A stretch of 64,000 nt of DNA from Acidilobaceae archaeon. Lineage in GTDB: Archaea > Thermoproteota > Thermoprotei_A > Sulfolobales > Acidilobaceae. A model generated the notes under the pieces. The model was given only the letters and a program-made list of their open reading frames with translations. It was not told the origin of the DNA and did not search any database. Every line of letters starts with the position of its first letter. Positions within the stretch are counted from its first letter, which is position 1. This document shows, piece after piece, positions 32,530 to 41,245 of this stretch. The translations under genes and the position numbers were made by a program. The stretch is from NCBI GenBank assembly GCA_027014125.1, contig JALWEI010000036.1, positions 1-64,000 on the forward strand, in the 5' to 3' direction.

Positions 32530-33567
32530 GTGGGCGCTAGGAAGAAGAGCGCGCCGAGACGAGGAAGCCTGGGGTTCTCGCCCAGGAAGAGGGCCTCCAG
32601 GCTAGTGCCTAGGGTCAAGACGTGGCCCGACATAGACCTGGGGGAGCCAGCCCTACTCGGCTTCCTAGGCTACAAGGTCGGCATGAGCCATGCATTCGTG
32701 ATAGACGATAGGAAGGGCAAGCCCACCTTCGGCAAGGAGATCTTCGTCCCCATAACCATAATCGAGACCCCTCCGGTATACGTGCTAGCTGTGAGGACCT
32801 ACGGCTACGACCCCAACAGGGGCAGGTACATACTAGGGGAGGCCTGGGCAACACCGCCCGAGGAGCTAGAGCTCCACAGGAAGATACCAACCCTAGGCTC
32901 CTTCGACACCGACGCCATGCTATCCAAGATAGAGTCCCGGCTGGACAAGGCTAGGGAGGTGAGGGTCATCATAGCATCACAGCCCAAGCTGGCAGGAGGC
33001 CTGAGCAAGAAGAAGCCAGACCTCCTAGAGGTCAAGGTTGGTGGTGTGGATGATGTGGCCAGCCTCTACGAGTACGCTAAGAAGAAGCTAGGCACAACCG
33101 TAACTGTGGGAGAGGTCTTCAAGGCGGGCCAGCTAATAGACATAATCGGGGTCACCAAGGGCAAGGGATTCCAGGGAGTAGTCAAGAGGTGGGGCGTGAA
33201 GGAGCTGCCCAGGTGGCACAAGCACAGGAAGGGTAGCAGGAGGATAGGAGCCAGGAGCCACGGCAAGGGGGTCTTCTGGGAGACGCCCCAGGCGGGCCAG
33301 ACAGGCTTCCACAGGAGGACCGAGTACAACAAGAGGATACTCCTGATAGACGACGACGCGTATAAGATAGTCCCCGCCGGCGGCTTCCTCCACTACGGCG
33401 TAGTCAAGAGCACCTACATAGCCATCGCGGGCAGCGCCCCGGGCACGCCAAAGAGGCCACTAGTCCTCAGGCACCCGGTAAGGCCGCCGAGCTGGTACCT
33501 CTCAATGGAGAAGATAGCGCCGCCAACGATAACCTACATTAGCCTGGCTAGCAAGCAGGGCAACTAG
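32530..33567 (+). CDS. rpl3: Ribosomal protein uL3
   Basis: 345 residues, GTG start behind AAGGAG. The archaeal uL3 N-terminus (GARKKSAPRRGSLGFSPRKRA) and core (VGEVFKAGQLIDIIGVTKGKGFQGVVKRWG, RIGARSHGKGVFWETPQAGQTGFHRRTEYNK) are clear. The protein reaches toward the peptidyl-transferase centre. First gene of an rpl3-rpl4-rpl23 unit. Confidence 0.97.
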   Translation: MGARKKSAPRRGSLGFSPRKRASRLVPRVKTWPDIDLGEPALLGFLGYKVGMSHAFVIDDRKGKPTFGKEIFVPITIIETPPVYVLAVRTYGYDPNRGRYILGEAWATPPEELELHRKIPTLGSFDTDAMLSKIESRLDKAREVRVIIASQPKLAGGLSKKKPDLLEVKVGGVDDVASLYEYAKKKLGTTVTVGEVFKAGQLIDIIGVTKGKGFQGVVKRWGVKELPRWHKHRKGSRRIGARSHGKGVFWETPQAGQTGFHRRTEYNKRILLIDDDAYKIVPAGGFLHYGVVKSTYIAIAGSAPGTPKRPLVLRHPVRPPSWYLSMEKIAPPTITYISLASKQGN

Positions 33568-33585
33568 CACGCGGGGGTGACGGCG

Positions 33586-34401
33586 ATGTACAGCAGCATG
33601 CTACTCTACCTAAGCCAGCCGGTGATAGTACCCGTATACAACGAGGAGGGCGACAAGGTGGGAGACGCCCTCCTACCCGACGCCTTCCGGGTCCCCGTGA
33701 GGAAGGACCTGATAAGGAGGGCGTTCCTAAGCGAGTTCACAGCCAGGCTCCAGCCCAAGGGAAGGGACCCCATGGCTGGTAAGAGGACCAGCGCAGAGAG
33801 CGTGGGCGCGCACCACGGAGTCTCAAGGGTACCCAGGGTAAAGGGCACCATGAGGGGAGCCCTGGTCAACATGACCCGGGGAGGCAGGCTAGCCCACCCG
33901 CCCAGGGTGGAGAAGAGGATCCACGAGGAGATCAACAAGAAGGAGAAGAGGCTAGCGACGATGAGCGCCCTGGCGGCAACGGCGATACCTGAAATGGTCA
34001 GGGCCAGGGGCCACGTGTTCACGGCAGAGGCGACCCCGGTGGTGGTAAAGCCCAGCGTACTATCTGCCGTGGAGAAGACTCAGAAGGCCAGGGAGCTGCT
34101 CGACAAGCTAGGGATCCTGGCCGACGTCGAGAGGGCTAGGAGGAGGACCAGGGTGAGGGCTGGCAAGGGTAAGATGAGGGGCAGGAGGCTCAAGAAGCCG
34201 GTGAGCATCCTATTCATACTATCCGACCCCAACTCGCCCCTAGCCAGGAGCGTCTCCGGCCTCCCTGGAGTCACAGTAGCCACGCCAAGCCAGGTTAGCG
34301 TGCTCGAGCTGGCCCCCGGCGGGGTGCCTGGGAGGCTAACGGTTATAGACGAGAGGGCGCTAGAGGAGATCGGGCTTAGGTTCAGGGTGAAAGCGCCATG
34401 A
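33586..34401 (+). CDS. rpl4: Ribosomal protein uL4 (L4e)
   Basis: 271 residues from ATG 33586, preceded by GGGGGTGA; GTG 33577 would add three residues. [32 protein letters not shown] and [27 protein letters not shown] are typical of archaeal L4e. It lines the exit tunnel. It ends in an ATGA overlap with rpl23. Confidence 0.96.
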   Translation: MYSSMLLYLSQPVIVPVYNEEGDKVGDALLPDAFRVPVRKDLIRRAFLSEFTARLQPKGRDPMAGKRTSAESVGAHHGVSRVPRVKGTMRGALVNMTRGGRLAHPPRVEKRIHEEINKKEKRLATMSALAATAIPEMVRARGHVFTAEATPVVVKPSVLSAVEKTQKARELLDKLGILADVERARRRTRVRAGKGKMRGRRLKKPVSILFILSDPNSPLARSVSGLPGVTVATPSQVSVLELAPGGVPGRLTVIDERALEEIGLRFRVKAP

Positions 34402-34652
34402 GCGGGGTTATAATCAGGATCCACATGAGCGAGAAGGCCAGTATACTGATGGAGACCCAGAACGTGCTCACACTAGTGGTAAGGAGGGACGCGACGAAGA
34501 GCGATATAAAGAGGGAGGTAGAGAGGCTCTACGGCGTCAAGGTGGACGAGGTAAGGACCCTGATAACGCCCAAGGGGTATAAGAAGGCTTATGTGAAGCT
34601 GGCCCCCGAGTATAGTGCCAGCGAGCTAGCTACAAGGCTGGGGCTAGTCTAG
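34398..34652 (+). CDS. rpl23: Ribosomal protein uL23
   Basis: 84 residues, ATG start overlapping the rpl4 stop. [45 protein letters not shown] and [11 protein letters not shown] are diagnostic. Binds at the tunnel exit. In most archaea rpl2 would follow; here the unit ends and the convergent Mrp gene overlaps by four bases. Confidence 0.96.
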   Translation: MSGVIIRIHMSEKASILMETQNVLTLVVRRDATKSDIKREVERLYGVKVDEVRTLITPKGYKKAYVKLAPEYSASELATRLGLV

Positions 34653-35578
34653 CCCCCACCCTCGAGGTCTATATCCCCACCCGGCACCTTCGCCTTCCCA
34701 TTCTCCACTATATCTATGATCTTATCGGCGATCTCTAGGAAGGCTCTAGAGGCCTCGGTGTCGGGGTACTCGAGGAAGAACATCTTCCCCTTATCGTTGG
34801 CCTCCCTTATCCTCTCGTCCACCGGTATCTGGCCCAGGAAGGGTATCTCATACTCCTCGGCGATCTCCCTAGCCGCCCCCCTGCCGAATATGTAGTGGAC
34901 CTTCCCGTCTCCACACCTGAAGTACGCCATATTCTCTATTATGCCTATAACTGGTATATTCAGCTTCTTGGCGAATGACGCCGCCTTCTTAACCACGCTC
35001 TTAGACACCTCGCTGGGTATGGTCACGAGGACTATACCCGTGATCTTTGGTATGAGCTGGGCTATAGTCAGCTGCTCGTCCCCGGTGCCCGGGGGCATGT
35101 CTATTAGGAGGTAGTCTAGCTCGCCCCAGTCTATGTATGCTAGGAGCTCCCTGATAGCGCTAGTCTTTATGGCGCCCCTCCAGATCAGGGGCACCTCGTC
35201 CCTCGGGAGTAGGAGGCCCACGGACGCGACCTTGACGCCCGGGGGCACCTCGGGGGGTATAACAGTCCCGTCCATCCTAGCGGTCATGCCATACCCTGTC
35301 GGCAGGCCCATCATCTTATGTATACTGGGCCCAGCAACGTCGGCGTCGAAGACCCCAACCCTCCTAGCCCTAACGGCCAGGGCCCCGGCGAGGTTGCTAG
35401 TCACAAAGGATTTGCCGACCCCGCCCTTGCTGCTGAGTACAACAACCTTGTACCGTATCCTCCTCATGTTCATGAGTAGCCTGCGTTGCTGCTCCTGTAT
35501 CGCGCGCATCCTCTCTGCTACTTGCTTGTACTCCCTTGTGCCGAGCCTCATTCCGCTCCTCCTTGAGGGCTTGCTCAT
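34649..35578 (-). CDS. Mrp/NBP35-type P-loop ATPase (Fe-S carrier)
   Basis: 309 residues from ATG 35578, behind GGGAGGG; the longer frame to 35776 is excluded by the promoter at about 35626-35636. The deviant Walker A is SSKGGVGKS, switch [16 protein letters not shown], and Walker [14 protein letters not shown]. The CxxC of many Mrp proteins near the C-terminus is not present; one cysteine (YFRCGDG) is seen in that area. The family transfers Fe-S clusters to target proteins in the cytoplasm. Confidence 0.92.
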   Translation of the reverse strand: MSKPSRRSGMRLGTREYKQVAERMRAIQEQQRRLLMNMRRIRYKVVVLSSKGGVGKSFVTSNLAGALAVRARRVGVFDADVAGPSIHKMMGLPTGYGMTARMDGTVIPPEVPPGVKVASVGLLLPRDEVPLIWRGAIKTSAIRELLAYIDWGELDYLLIDMPPGTGDEQLTIAQLIPKITGIVLVTIPSEVSKSVVKKAASFAKKLNIPVIGIIENMAYFRCGDGKVHYIFGRGAAREIAEEYEIPFLGQIPVDERIREANDKGKMFFLEYPDTEASRAFLEIADKIIDIVENGKAKVPGGDIDLEGGG

Positions 35579-35894
35579 CTCTTTGACCCTCCCGCTCTCC
35601 CTTGAAGCCACTTTAACCGCTCTAAAGTTATTATACTGGGGGGATGAGGAGTTTGCCGAGTGTTGACCCCCGGTGCCTTGTGGGGGGTGAAGCGTGGAGA
35701 CCACTCCGACCCCTCTCATAATTATTAGTTTCCTCCCTGCTGTTGACCCTTGTGGGGCGGGTGAGGATATTTGCACGTCTATGAGGGGCGCCGATGATTT
35801 GCCTCCACCGGTGCCGACGCCCCTGGTATTATGCCGGCTCCCTACCGTTTGTGTTCTAAAAATATTTGTGTGGGGGTTGGGCCTTCTATAACGT
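35579..35894. other. Intergenic region with Mrp promoter and an imperfect repeat
   Basis: 316 bases without a convincing gene. A minus-strand TATA box (GTATAATAAC, about 35626-35636) serves the Mrp gene. Two related segments start TGTTGACCC at 35661 and 35741, each continuing to a TTGTGGGG(C)GGGTGA-like string. A 65-codon plus-strand frame (35694-35891) has implausible composition and is not called. No tRNA or C/D-box pattern was recognised. Confidence 0.5.
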
Positions 35895-36101
35895 TTACTT
35901 GGATACTGGGTAGTCGTCGGGTACCTTTGCCCTGAAGTACTTGCCCGTCTCAGGGCTCTTGAAGAGCCCTATCTTGACTCCCTTACCCTTGCCCTTCCTG
36001 GTCTTTGGCGAGAGCTCCCACACCTTTATGGGAGATAGTTTTACCTCTTTGCCTGTGGTGGGATCCTTGACTTTCACCGGGGGTAGTTGCTTCTGGGTCA
36101 T
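35895..36101 (-). CDS. cren7: Chromatin protein Cren7
   Basis: 68 residues, ATG start with AGAGGTGG upstream. The SH3-like chromatin protein is recognisable by [22 protein letters not shown] and [26 protein letters not shown]. The loop before KIGLF is slightly extended (RKGKGKG). Cren7 binds the DNA minor groove, bends and supercoils it, and is confined to Crenarchaeota-related lineages, supporting the taxonomic call. Confidence 0.95.
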   Translation of the reverse strand: MTQKQLPPVKVKDPTTGKEVKLSPIKVWELSPKTRKGKGKGVKIGLFKSPETGKYFRAKVPDDYPVSK

Positions 36102-36270
36102 ACCGATCCACCTCTTATACTACCATCTATGTCGTATAGTTAATATTACCGGTGATTAGTTATAAGTTTTGTGGAGGTATTTAACCTGGAATGCCTGGGC
36201 CTAATGCGGGCCTTCAATGGGTTCATTAAAGGGTCTCTTTAGAAAGGAGCTAGGGAGTGTATGGGGGTGC

Positions 36271-36801
36271 CTAGCAGACTATTGCCTGCCTTTTGCCACA
36301 CTCGCTTACGGCCTCCAGAGACTTCCTCACAGGCCTTGCAAGCTTCTTCATTGCGTACTTTATAGCATAGCTACTCTGGTAGACGGCATCATAATCGTCA
36401 AGCCTGATGGTCTTCGAGGCCCACCCCTCGCCTGCTGGGAACTGGAGCACCAGCTCTACGCCTGCCAGCCTCATCTTGGCATCGTCCACTCTAACCTCCA
36501 CTCCATCAGGGCCTACCACGGCTCCGAATGCGTTGCCCTTGTACTTACCCATCACCAGGCCCTCTCCGCCAGCTTGTAGCACTAGCCCCCCGCAGCCGGG
36601 GCGGCAGAAGCCGTCCTTGCATCCACCCTTGGCCTCGGCGACGCACCTGATCCTCTTGGCTAGGGCCTCTAGATCCTCTACCAGGGTCCTCACACTGTTT
36701 ATTACGCCCAGGACTACCGCCGCCTTGTAGCCCTCCTTGGGTGCCCCCTCTATGATACTGTCCAGCCTGGAGACGTATTGCCTAGCCGACACTGCCTCCA
36801 C
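36271..36801 (-). CDS. Unknown protein with Cys-rich centre
   Basis: 176 residues, ATG start overlapping the upstream zinc-finger gene by 20 bases. Helical N-terminus (SARQYVSRLDSIIEGAPKEG), a central CVAEAKGGCKDGFCRPGCGG cluster of four cysteines that could bind metal, then a strand-rich part. No family recognised. It is third in a tight three-gene unit next to cren7. Confidence 0.6.
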   Translation of the reverse strand: MEAVSARQYVSRLDSIIEGAPKEGYKAAVVLGVINSVRTLVEDLEALAKRIRCVAEAKGGCKDGFCRPGCGGLVLQAGGEGLVMGKYKGNAFGAVVGPDGVEVRVDDAKMRLAGVELVLQFPAGEGWASKTIRLDDYDAVYQSSYAIKYAMKKLARPVRKSLEAVSECGKRQAIVC

Positions 36802-37180
36802 CCTGCCTGCCTCCAGGCTCTGGTCGAGGTATATTACCTCTAGCTTTATAGAGGTGGAGGATCCTGTACGTCAGCCTCCTGGCCCCCAGGCTGTATAGCC
36901 TTACCTCGCCGGGGCCCGGCCACCTCCTGGCCCTGGCTAGTGGCAGGCAGTCCCTGCACACCCTCCTCACATTATCTACCTGGACTAGACAGTCGCTGCA
37001 TGCTAGGCGGCCGCATATCATGCAGTGGGTCAGCGCTAGGTTGCTGCGGCATATCCTGCATGTCGCCTCCCTGCATATGGTGCATCTGTCCCCCGTGAAG
37101 TGGAGGGGGCAGACCCTCCTGCCGCAGGTTGGGCATATGAGCCTTCCCGGCGCCTCGTTGCAGATCTCACACGTCACCAC
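36782..37180 (-). CDS. Multi-zinc-finger (B-box/RING-like) protein
   Basis: 132 residues. Three or four CxxC-type knuckles in the first 95 residues: CEIC, CPTCGRRVCPLHF, CTICREATCRICR, CMICGRLACSDC and CRDC, reminiscent of archaeal B-box zinc fingers. The C-terminus is basic and Gly-rich. Such proteins may mediate protein or nucleic-acid binding; the partner is unknown. Overlaps both neighbours. Confidence 0.7.
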   Translation of the reverse strand: MVTCEICNEAPGRLICPTCGRRVCPLHFTGDRCTICREATCRICRSNLALTHCMICGRLACSDCLVQVDNVRRVCRDCLPLARARRWPGPGEVRLYSLGARRLTYRILHLYKARGNIPRPEPGGRQGGGSVG

Positions 37181-37491
37181 TCTACTACACCGAGTGTATC
37201 CCTCATGACTCCGCGCCTGACTAGGGTCTCGTATATCCTCCAGATCCTCCTATCGTTCACGTACCTGGTATCGTAGCCCCACTCCTCCAGCAGGCTCCTC
37301 ACAGCGTCTGGGAAATCCTCGGGGCTCCCTCCCCAGGCCTTGGCCGCCTCTATGACTGCCTCTGCTATCTCCCTGTTTGAGGGTAGCTTTGTCTTGCCCC
37401 TCCTCCGCCTCTTCGGGGCTATCTCCTCCATCGCCTCCTTGAGCTCCTCTAGCACGTCCTCCGGGATCTCGTCTATGTCTTTCCACTCCAT
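37174..37491 (-). CDS. Small charged protein, unknown
   Basis: 105 residues, ATG start. Acidic N-terminus (DIDEIPEDVLEELKEAMEEI), basic patch PKRRRRGKTKL, and a helical C-terminal domain (REIAEAVIEAAKAWGGSPEDFPDAVRSLLEEWGYDTRYVNDRRIWRIYETL) that resembles a winged-helix or SAM-like helical bundle. First gene of the three-gene unit. Function not recognised. Confidence 0.6.
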   Translation of the reverse strand: MEWKDIDEIPEDVLEELKEAMEEIAPKRRRRGKTKLPSNREIAEAVIEAAKAWGGSPEDFPDAVRSLLEEWGYDTRYVNDRRIWRIYETLVRRGVMRDTLGVVEW

Positions 37492-37597
37492 GCCGCAGCA
37501 CCTCCTTACAGCAGGCTATCTATAAGGCAAGGAATAATAAGTTTAGGATCTCTAAGTTGTCTATAGGCCCCCGTGTGGCGTGCGTGGTGACCCGTTG

Positions 37598-38128
37598 ATG
37601 CTCAAGCCTAGGAGTGATGTGGTGGTTGAGGTTAGGAATGGCCGGGTTAGTGTTGAGGGTAGGGTGTATGAGGCCCAGCACGTGCTCATAATAGGGGCCT
37701 CCAAGGCTAGCCTGCTTGTCGAGCCTGGCGTGTTCCAGGTTAGGGCATACTTCCCCGGCCTGCCTAGCGTGGACATCGTTGGGGGGGACGTTGTCAAGGT
37801 GTATAGGGAGGGGGCCAGGTACCAGGTCGACATGTTTGGAGACAGTATAACCAGTGTTAAGGAGGAGGGCGACTCCATAACCATAAGTGGCGACATTGTC
37901 ACCATCAAGTTCGACATGGATGAGGAGAGTATAAATGTTAGCCTCCCCAGGGTGGGCAGGGTGTCCACTAGGAGGCTGGAGGTCTCCAGCGACGCCTCCA
38001 CCTCGATAAACGCCATGATCCTGCCCTTCCTAACCGGGGTTGTAAACATATACGGTAGGGCTAGGGTCAGGATTAGAAAGGATGTAGAGTCTACAGTAAT
38101 AGAGGCTAGAGGCCTGGGGACTAGCTAG
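37598..38128 (+). CDS. Strand-rich protein, unknown
   Basis: 176 residues from ATG 37598, with GGTGA upstream; GTG 37580 adds six residues. The sequence alternates short beta strands throughout (VVVEVRNGRVSVEGRVYEAQHVLIIG, ITSVKEEGDSITISGDIVTIKF), suggesting a beta-sandwich or adhesin-like fold without signal peptide. No family recognised. Four-base convergent overlap with the next gene. Confidence 0.55.
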   Translation: MLKPRSDVVVEVRNGRVSVEGRVYEAQHVLIIGASKASLLVEPGVFQVRAYFPGLPSVDIVGGDVVKVYREGARYQVDMFGDSITSVKEEGDSITISGDIVTIKFDMDEESINVSLPRVGRVSTRRLEVSSDASTSINAMILPFLTGVVNIYGRARVRIRKDVESTVIEARGLGTS

Positions 38129-38397
38129 CTCTGGGCAACCGCCTCACTCCCAGCCACCGCCTCCACATCGGTCTTAGCACTGTAGCCGTAGTCACTGGAG
38201 AAGCCCGCGATCTCCCTCAAGTCGTTGACCAGGTAGTTCCTTAGGATCTTGAGCAGGATCCTCTCAGCCCTATCCTCCTCCCCGTCCCCCAGCTCGGCCA
38301 GCCTCCTGTCTATGTATGTGATCTCTTCCACGAGCTTGGATACCTCCCTCTCGAGCATACCATCTATCTTATGGTCTATTATGGAGTCCCAGGCCAC
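38125..38397 (-). CDS. Small helical protein, unknown
   Basis: 90 residues, GTG start. Mostly charged helix (REVSKLVEEITYIDRRLAELGDGEEDRAERILLKILRNYLVNDL), then a short AGFSSDYGYSAKT tail. It could be a DNA-replication or chromatin-associated helical protein, but nothing diagnostic is visible. Confidence 0.5.
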   Translation of the reverse strand: MAWDSIIDHKIDGMLEREVSKLVEEITYIDRRLAELGDGEEDRAERILLKILRNYLVNDLREIAGFSSDYGYSAKTDVEAVAGSEAVAQS

Positions 38398-38534
38398 CTG
38401 GCTCCACCATCCTGTGTATAGTGCCAGTCATGCTTAGGAGCGGACTGGGTCCGGGATACTCGCGTATTAGACGCGCCTATCCCCAGGTAACACCTCTATC
38501 CCACCATTAACCCACTCAAAAAAATATAGATTCC

Positions 38535-38587
38535 CTTTATATACAACACCGTGCACTAAGATATAATTTAGTGGGTAGGAGGTGAGG
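38535..38587 (+). promoter_or_regulatory. Promoter and RBS of the winged-helix gene
   Basis: CTTTATATAC (38535-38544) is a TATA-like box and AGGAGGTGAGG (38577-38587) a strong Shine-Dalgarno before ATG 38592. A second TATA-like ATATAATTT at 38561-38569 would give a leaderless form. Confidence 0.4.
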
Positions 38588-38591
38588 AGAT

Positions 38592-39020
38592 ATGAGCATG
38601 AGCAGGAACCAGGTAGAGGAGGCCCCAAGGGACATAGAGAGGATCAGGAGGATCATACTCGAGGACTACGACAGGCTGAGAGAAACCCTTGACGTCGGCA
38701 TGGATATAAGCATAACAACAGCCCTAATAGACACGGACATAGAGAAGCTAGTCATAAAGACACTCAAACTAGCCAAACGCCCCCTATCATGGAGGGAGCT
38801 AAAACAGATATTCCAAGGAGTAGTAGGCGAGGATAGGCTCAGGAGAGTCCTCAACATGCTGAAAGCCAGGAACGAGATAGCCGAGCTAACCCACACACGC
38901 TACAGCCTACCAGAATACGTCCCTCCAAGGGAGATACAGAAGGTGAAAAACCCGGGCATAATCAACAAGATACTAAAGACCCAGAGACCCGAGGAGTACA
39001 CCCTCGGAGAGACACAATGA
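38592..39020 (+). CDS. Probable winged-helix protein
   Basis: 142 residues. Residues 45-105 (DTDIEKLVIKTLKLAKRPLSWRELKQIF, VGEDRLRRVLNMLKARNEIAELTHTRYSLPEYVPP) show three helices and a wing, as in winged-helix DNA-binding proteins. A transcription or replication role is inferred. Its TGA overlaps the start of a 50-residue ORF (ATGA). Confidence 0.65.
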   Translation: MSMSRNQVEEAPRDIERIRRIILEDYDRLRETLDVGMDISITTALIDTDIEKLVIKTLKLAKRPLSWRELKQIFQGVVGEDRLRRVLNMLKARNEIAELTHTRYSLPEYVPPREIQKVKNPGIINKILKTQRPEEYTLGETQ

Positions 39021-39169
39021 TCAAGGCAAGGATAACCAGGAAGGGGAGCCTAGCACTGATAGTAACAGACAGGGGCCAGAAGGCCCTAGTACCATGGAAC
39101 ACCCTATGCAAGTTCCTAGAGGAGAACAACATCATCCCAGAAAACATGAACCCCTGCGAAAACACATAA
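39017..39169 (+). CDS. 50-residue protein coupled to the winged-helix gene
   Basis: ATG 39017 overlaps the upstream stop as ATGA. The product is 50 residues, beginning MIKARITRKGSLALIVTDRG and continuing QKALVPWNTLCKFLEENNI, an alternating strand-turn-strand-helix design. Codon use matches neighbours (AGG, CTA, ATA). Coupling and composition make it likely to be a real small gene, but no family is recognised. Confidence 0.55.
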   Translation: MIKARITRKGSLALIVTDRGQKALVPWNTLCKFLEENNIIPENMNPCENT

Positions 39170-39210
39170 AAACCCTCAGCCCCACACCACCCCACATGGC
39201 GGGGTAAAAC

Positions 39211-39463
39211 AGCGGGGTAGGGTAGCCTGGCAGCCCGCGGGGCTCATAAGACCCCACCGGGCCGCCGGCCACTACACCCAACCACAACTCCTCCAATATC
39301 CAACACATAGGAGCCTATCATACCCATCTACCACAGAAACACCCACAAACCCCCAGTAACACTTATAAGCAGCCCAAACCATACCCATCTATAGCATGGC
39401 CGGCGGCCCCGGGGGGACGGAGAAACCCCGAGGTCGGTGGTTCAAATCCACCCCCCGCTACCA
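39211..39463 (+). tRNA. Initiator tRNA-Met(CAT) with intron
   Basis: Exon 1 (39211-39248) begins AGCGGGG, carries the D-arm and the anticodon stem CGGGG with loop CTCATA. Exon 2 (about 39425-39463) is A, CCCCG, AGGTC, GGTGG-TTCAAAT-CCACC, CCCCGCT, A, CCA. The acceptor pairing AGCGGGG/CCCCGCT and three G-C pairs at the anticodon stem fit an archaeal initiator tRNA. The halves are separated by an intron at the usual 37/38 site. CCA is encoded. Confidence 0.9.
39249..39424 (+). other. Long (about 176-nt) tRNA intron with a 12-bp terminal helix
   Basis: The ends pair: 39259-39270 (GGGCCGCCGGCC) is the perfect complement of 39398-39409, with CCCC/GGGG pairs further out toward the splice sites, compatible with a bulge-helix-bulge. 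The inner 127 nt are A/C-rich and contain a 12-nt direct repeat, CATACCCATCTA, at 39319-39330 and 39380-39391. No C/D-box motif or homing-endonuclease ORF is seen. Exact ends may shift by one or two bases. Confidence 0.75.
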
Positions 39464-39601
39464 TGTGGGGGCCCCGCCACCAACCCCGCCATCCCTAAAA
39501 TAGTCCTATACAGCCTACAATCTATGCCCCTCATAAGCCCACCCCCTATAACCCTCCAACGAGCCAACACACCCTAGAGGATCCTGGGGAGGTGGCCCGC
39601 T

Positions 39602-41245
39602 ATGCCCCTAGCCAGCATCGAGGATCTATCCCTAGCCTACGGTATGAACCATTACCTAGTAGACACCCCCCTTAGGGACACACTCCGCTACTACCTAGGC
39701 TCCGAGCCTTCCCTAAGCGGCCTCGGGGAGTATGCCGGGGGCTACCTCTACGAGGTGGCCTATCGGGTCGACAGGATCAACCCCCCGGTTCACATAATGT
39801 GGAGTGTTAGGGGGGATAGGAGCGACGTTGCCTGGCTAGACCCCTCCCACAGGAGGGTAATCAAGGACCTCATGCTAACCTACGGAGTAAACAGGCACCC
39901 CTTCCAGGAGGAGGGTGGATGGCACACCCACTACGCGTCCATAAACCTGATCGGGGACCCCGGCCTGGCGTGTATACTGACGATCACCGTACAGACAGCA
40001 TATGCCCTAGAGAAGTACGGTAGCGACGATGTACGCGGGTACTACAAGAACCTTGCAGGCATCGAGGAGCCGATCATGCTAGGCGCCACCTGGTTCACCG
40101 AGATACAGGGAGGAAGCGACCTAGGGGCCAACACAACCACCGCAAGGAGGGTAAACGGCAAGTGGGTCCTAGACGGGTACAAGTACTTCGCCAGCGGCGC
40201 GGGCCTCGCGGATATAGCACTAGCAACCGCCAGGCCCCAGGGAGCTAGGCCAGGCGCAAAGGGACTCGCCCTCTTCGCTGTACCCCGTATCCGCAGCGAT
40301 GGCAGGCTAAACTATAGCGTGAGGAGACTGAAGGAGAAGAGCGGGACCATCCCAGTACCCACCGGGGAGGTCGAGCTAGCCGGGTCCGAGGCCTACCTTC
40401 TGGGGAGGAGCGACGAGGGCATATACTACACCCTCGAAGACCTGATGGTCTCCAGGCTATCCAACTCCGCTGGTGCCATCGGGATAGCCAGGAAGGCCTA
40501 CCTGGAGGCCTACCAGTATGCCAGGCATAGGAGGGCCTTCGGAAGGAGGATCATAGAACACCAGCTAGTCAGGAGGGATCTCCTCGAGATGGAGGTCCTC
40601 ATAGAGGAGTCCCTAGCCATAACCCACAAGGCAGTACAGCTCTTCCAGGACTCCACGGGAGATAGACCCCCATACACCTCAACATACCACTACGCCAGGC
40701 TAATGACACACATAGCCAAGAACCTAACAGCCCAGGCAGCCGCCAGGGTCACAATGCTAGCCATGGAGCTATTCGGCGGCATAGGCTTCCTCAGAGAGTA
40801 CACCATAGAGAGGTGGCACAGGGAAGCCCTCATAACACCGATATGGGAGGGAACCAGCAACATACAGGCCCTAGACATGCTGGAGGCCATGTACAAGAAG
40901 AAGGCCCACGAGCCCCTGATCGAGGACCTAGACTCGATGGCGAGGGAAGCCTATGACAAGGAGCTGGCCCTGAAGGCCGTGGAGGCGGCTAGGACCTCGC
41001 TGGCGAGGACCAGCTCCATGCCCCCCAGCGAGGCCGAGTTCCGTGCAAAGTACCTACTCGAGGACCTAGGCCACTCCACCGCCGTGGTACTACTAGAGTC
41101 CATGGCCTCCAGCCTAGGGGAGGAGAGGTACCACCACGTAGCCAAGATAGTCTACGACTCCCTACTACACAGGAAGCCCATCGAAAATCCCGGGGATACG
41201 GTGCTTGAGGACATCATAAGCCTGGGCGGGGGGCTAGAGCTCTAG
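39602..41245 (+). CDS. Acyl-CoA dehydrogenase, AidB-like subfamily
   Basis: 547 residues, ATG start. ATWFTEIQGGSDLGANTTTA is the FAD and substrate segment typical of AidB-like members. RRAFGRRIIEHQLVRRDLLEMEVLIEESLAI and ITPIWEGTSNIQALDMLEAM are the conserved C-terminal parts. FAD-dependent oxidation of an acyl-CoA to enoyl-CoA is the family reaction; AidB-like proteins may have other substrates. The last 12 bases overlap the convergent kinase gene. Confidence 0.9.
   Translation: MPLASIEDLSLAYGMNHYLVDTPLRDTLRYYLGSEPSLSGLGEYAGGYLYEVAYRVDRINPPVHIMWSVRGDRSDVAWLDPSHRRVIKDLMLTYGVNRHPFQEEGGWHTHYASINLIGDPGLACILTITVQTAYALEKYGSDDVRGYYKNLAGIEEPIMLGATWFTEIQGGSDLGANTTTARRVNGKWVLDGYKYFASGAGLADIALATARPQGARPGAKGLALFAVPRIRSDGRLNYSVRRLKEKSGTIPVPTGEVELAGSEAYLLGRSDEGIYYTLEDLMVSRLSNSAGAIGIARKAYLEAYQYARHRRAFGRRIIEHQLVRRDLLEMEVLIEESLAITHKAVQLFQDSTGDRPPYTSTYHYARLMTHIAKNLTAQAAARVTMLAMELFGGIGFLREYTIERWHREALITPIWEGTSNIQALDMLEAMYKKKAHEPLIEDLDSMAREAYDKELALKAVEAARTSLARTSSMPPSEAEFRAKYLLEDLGHSTAVVLLESMASSLGEERYHHVAKIVYDSLLHRKPIENPGDTVLEDIISLGGGLEL

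Noticed and set aside
35694-35891. 65-codon plus-strand ORF between Mrp and cren7
   Set aside because: Composition is rich in Pro, Leu and Cys with no helix or strand pattern, it has no ribosome-binding site, and it lies over repeats and promoter DNA.
39271-39397. Guide RNA or endonuclease inside the tRNA-Met intron
   Set aside because: No RTGATGA/CTGA pair, no H/ACA-like structure and no ORF of useful size were found in the loop.
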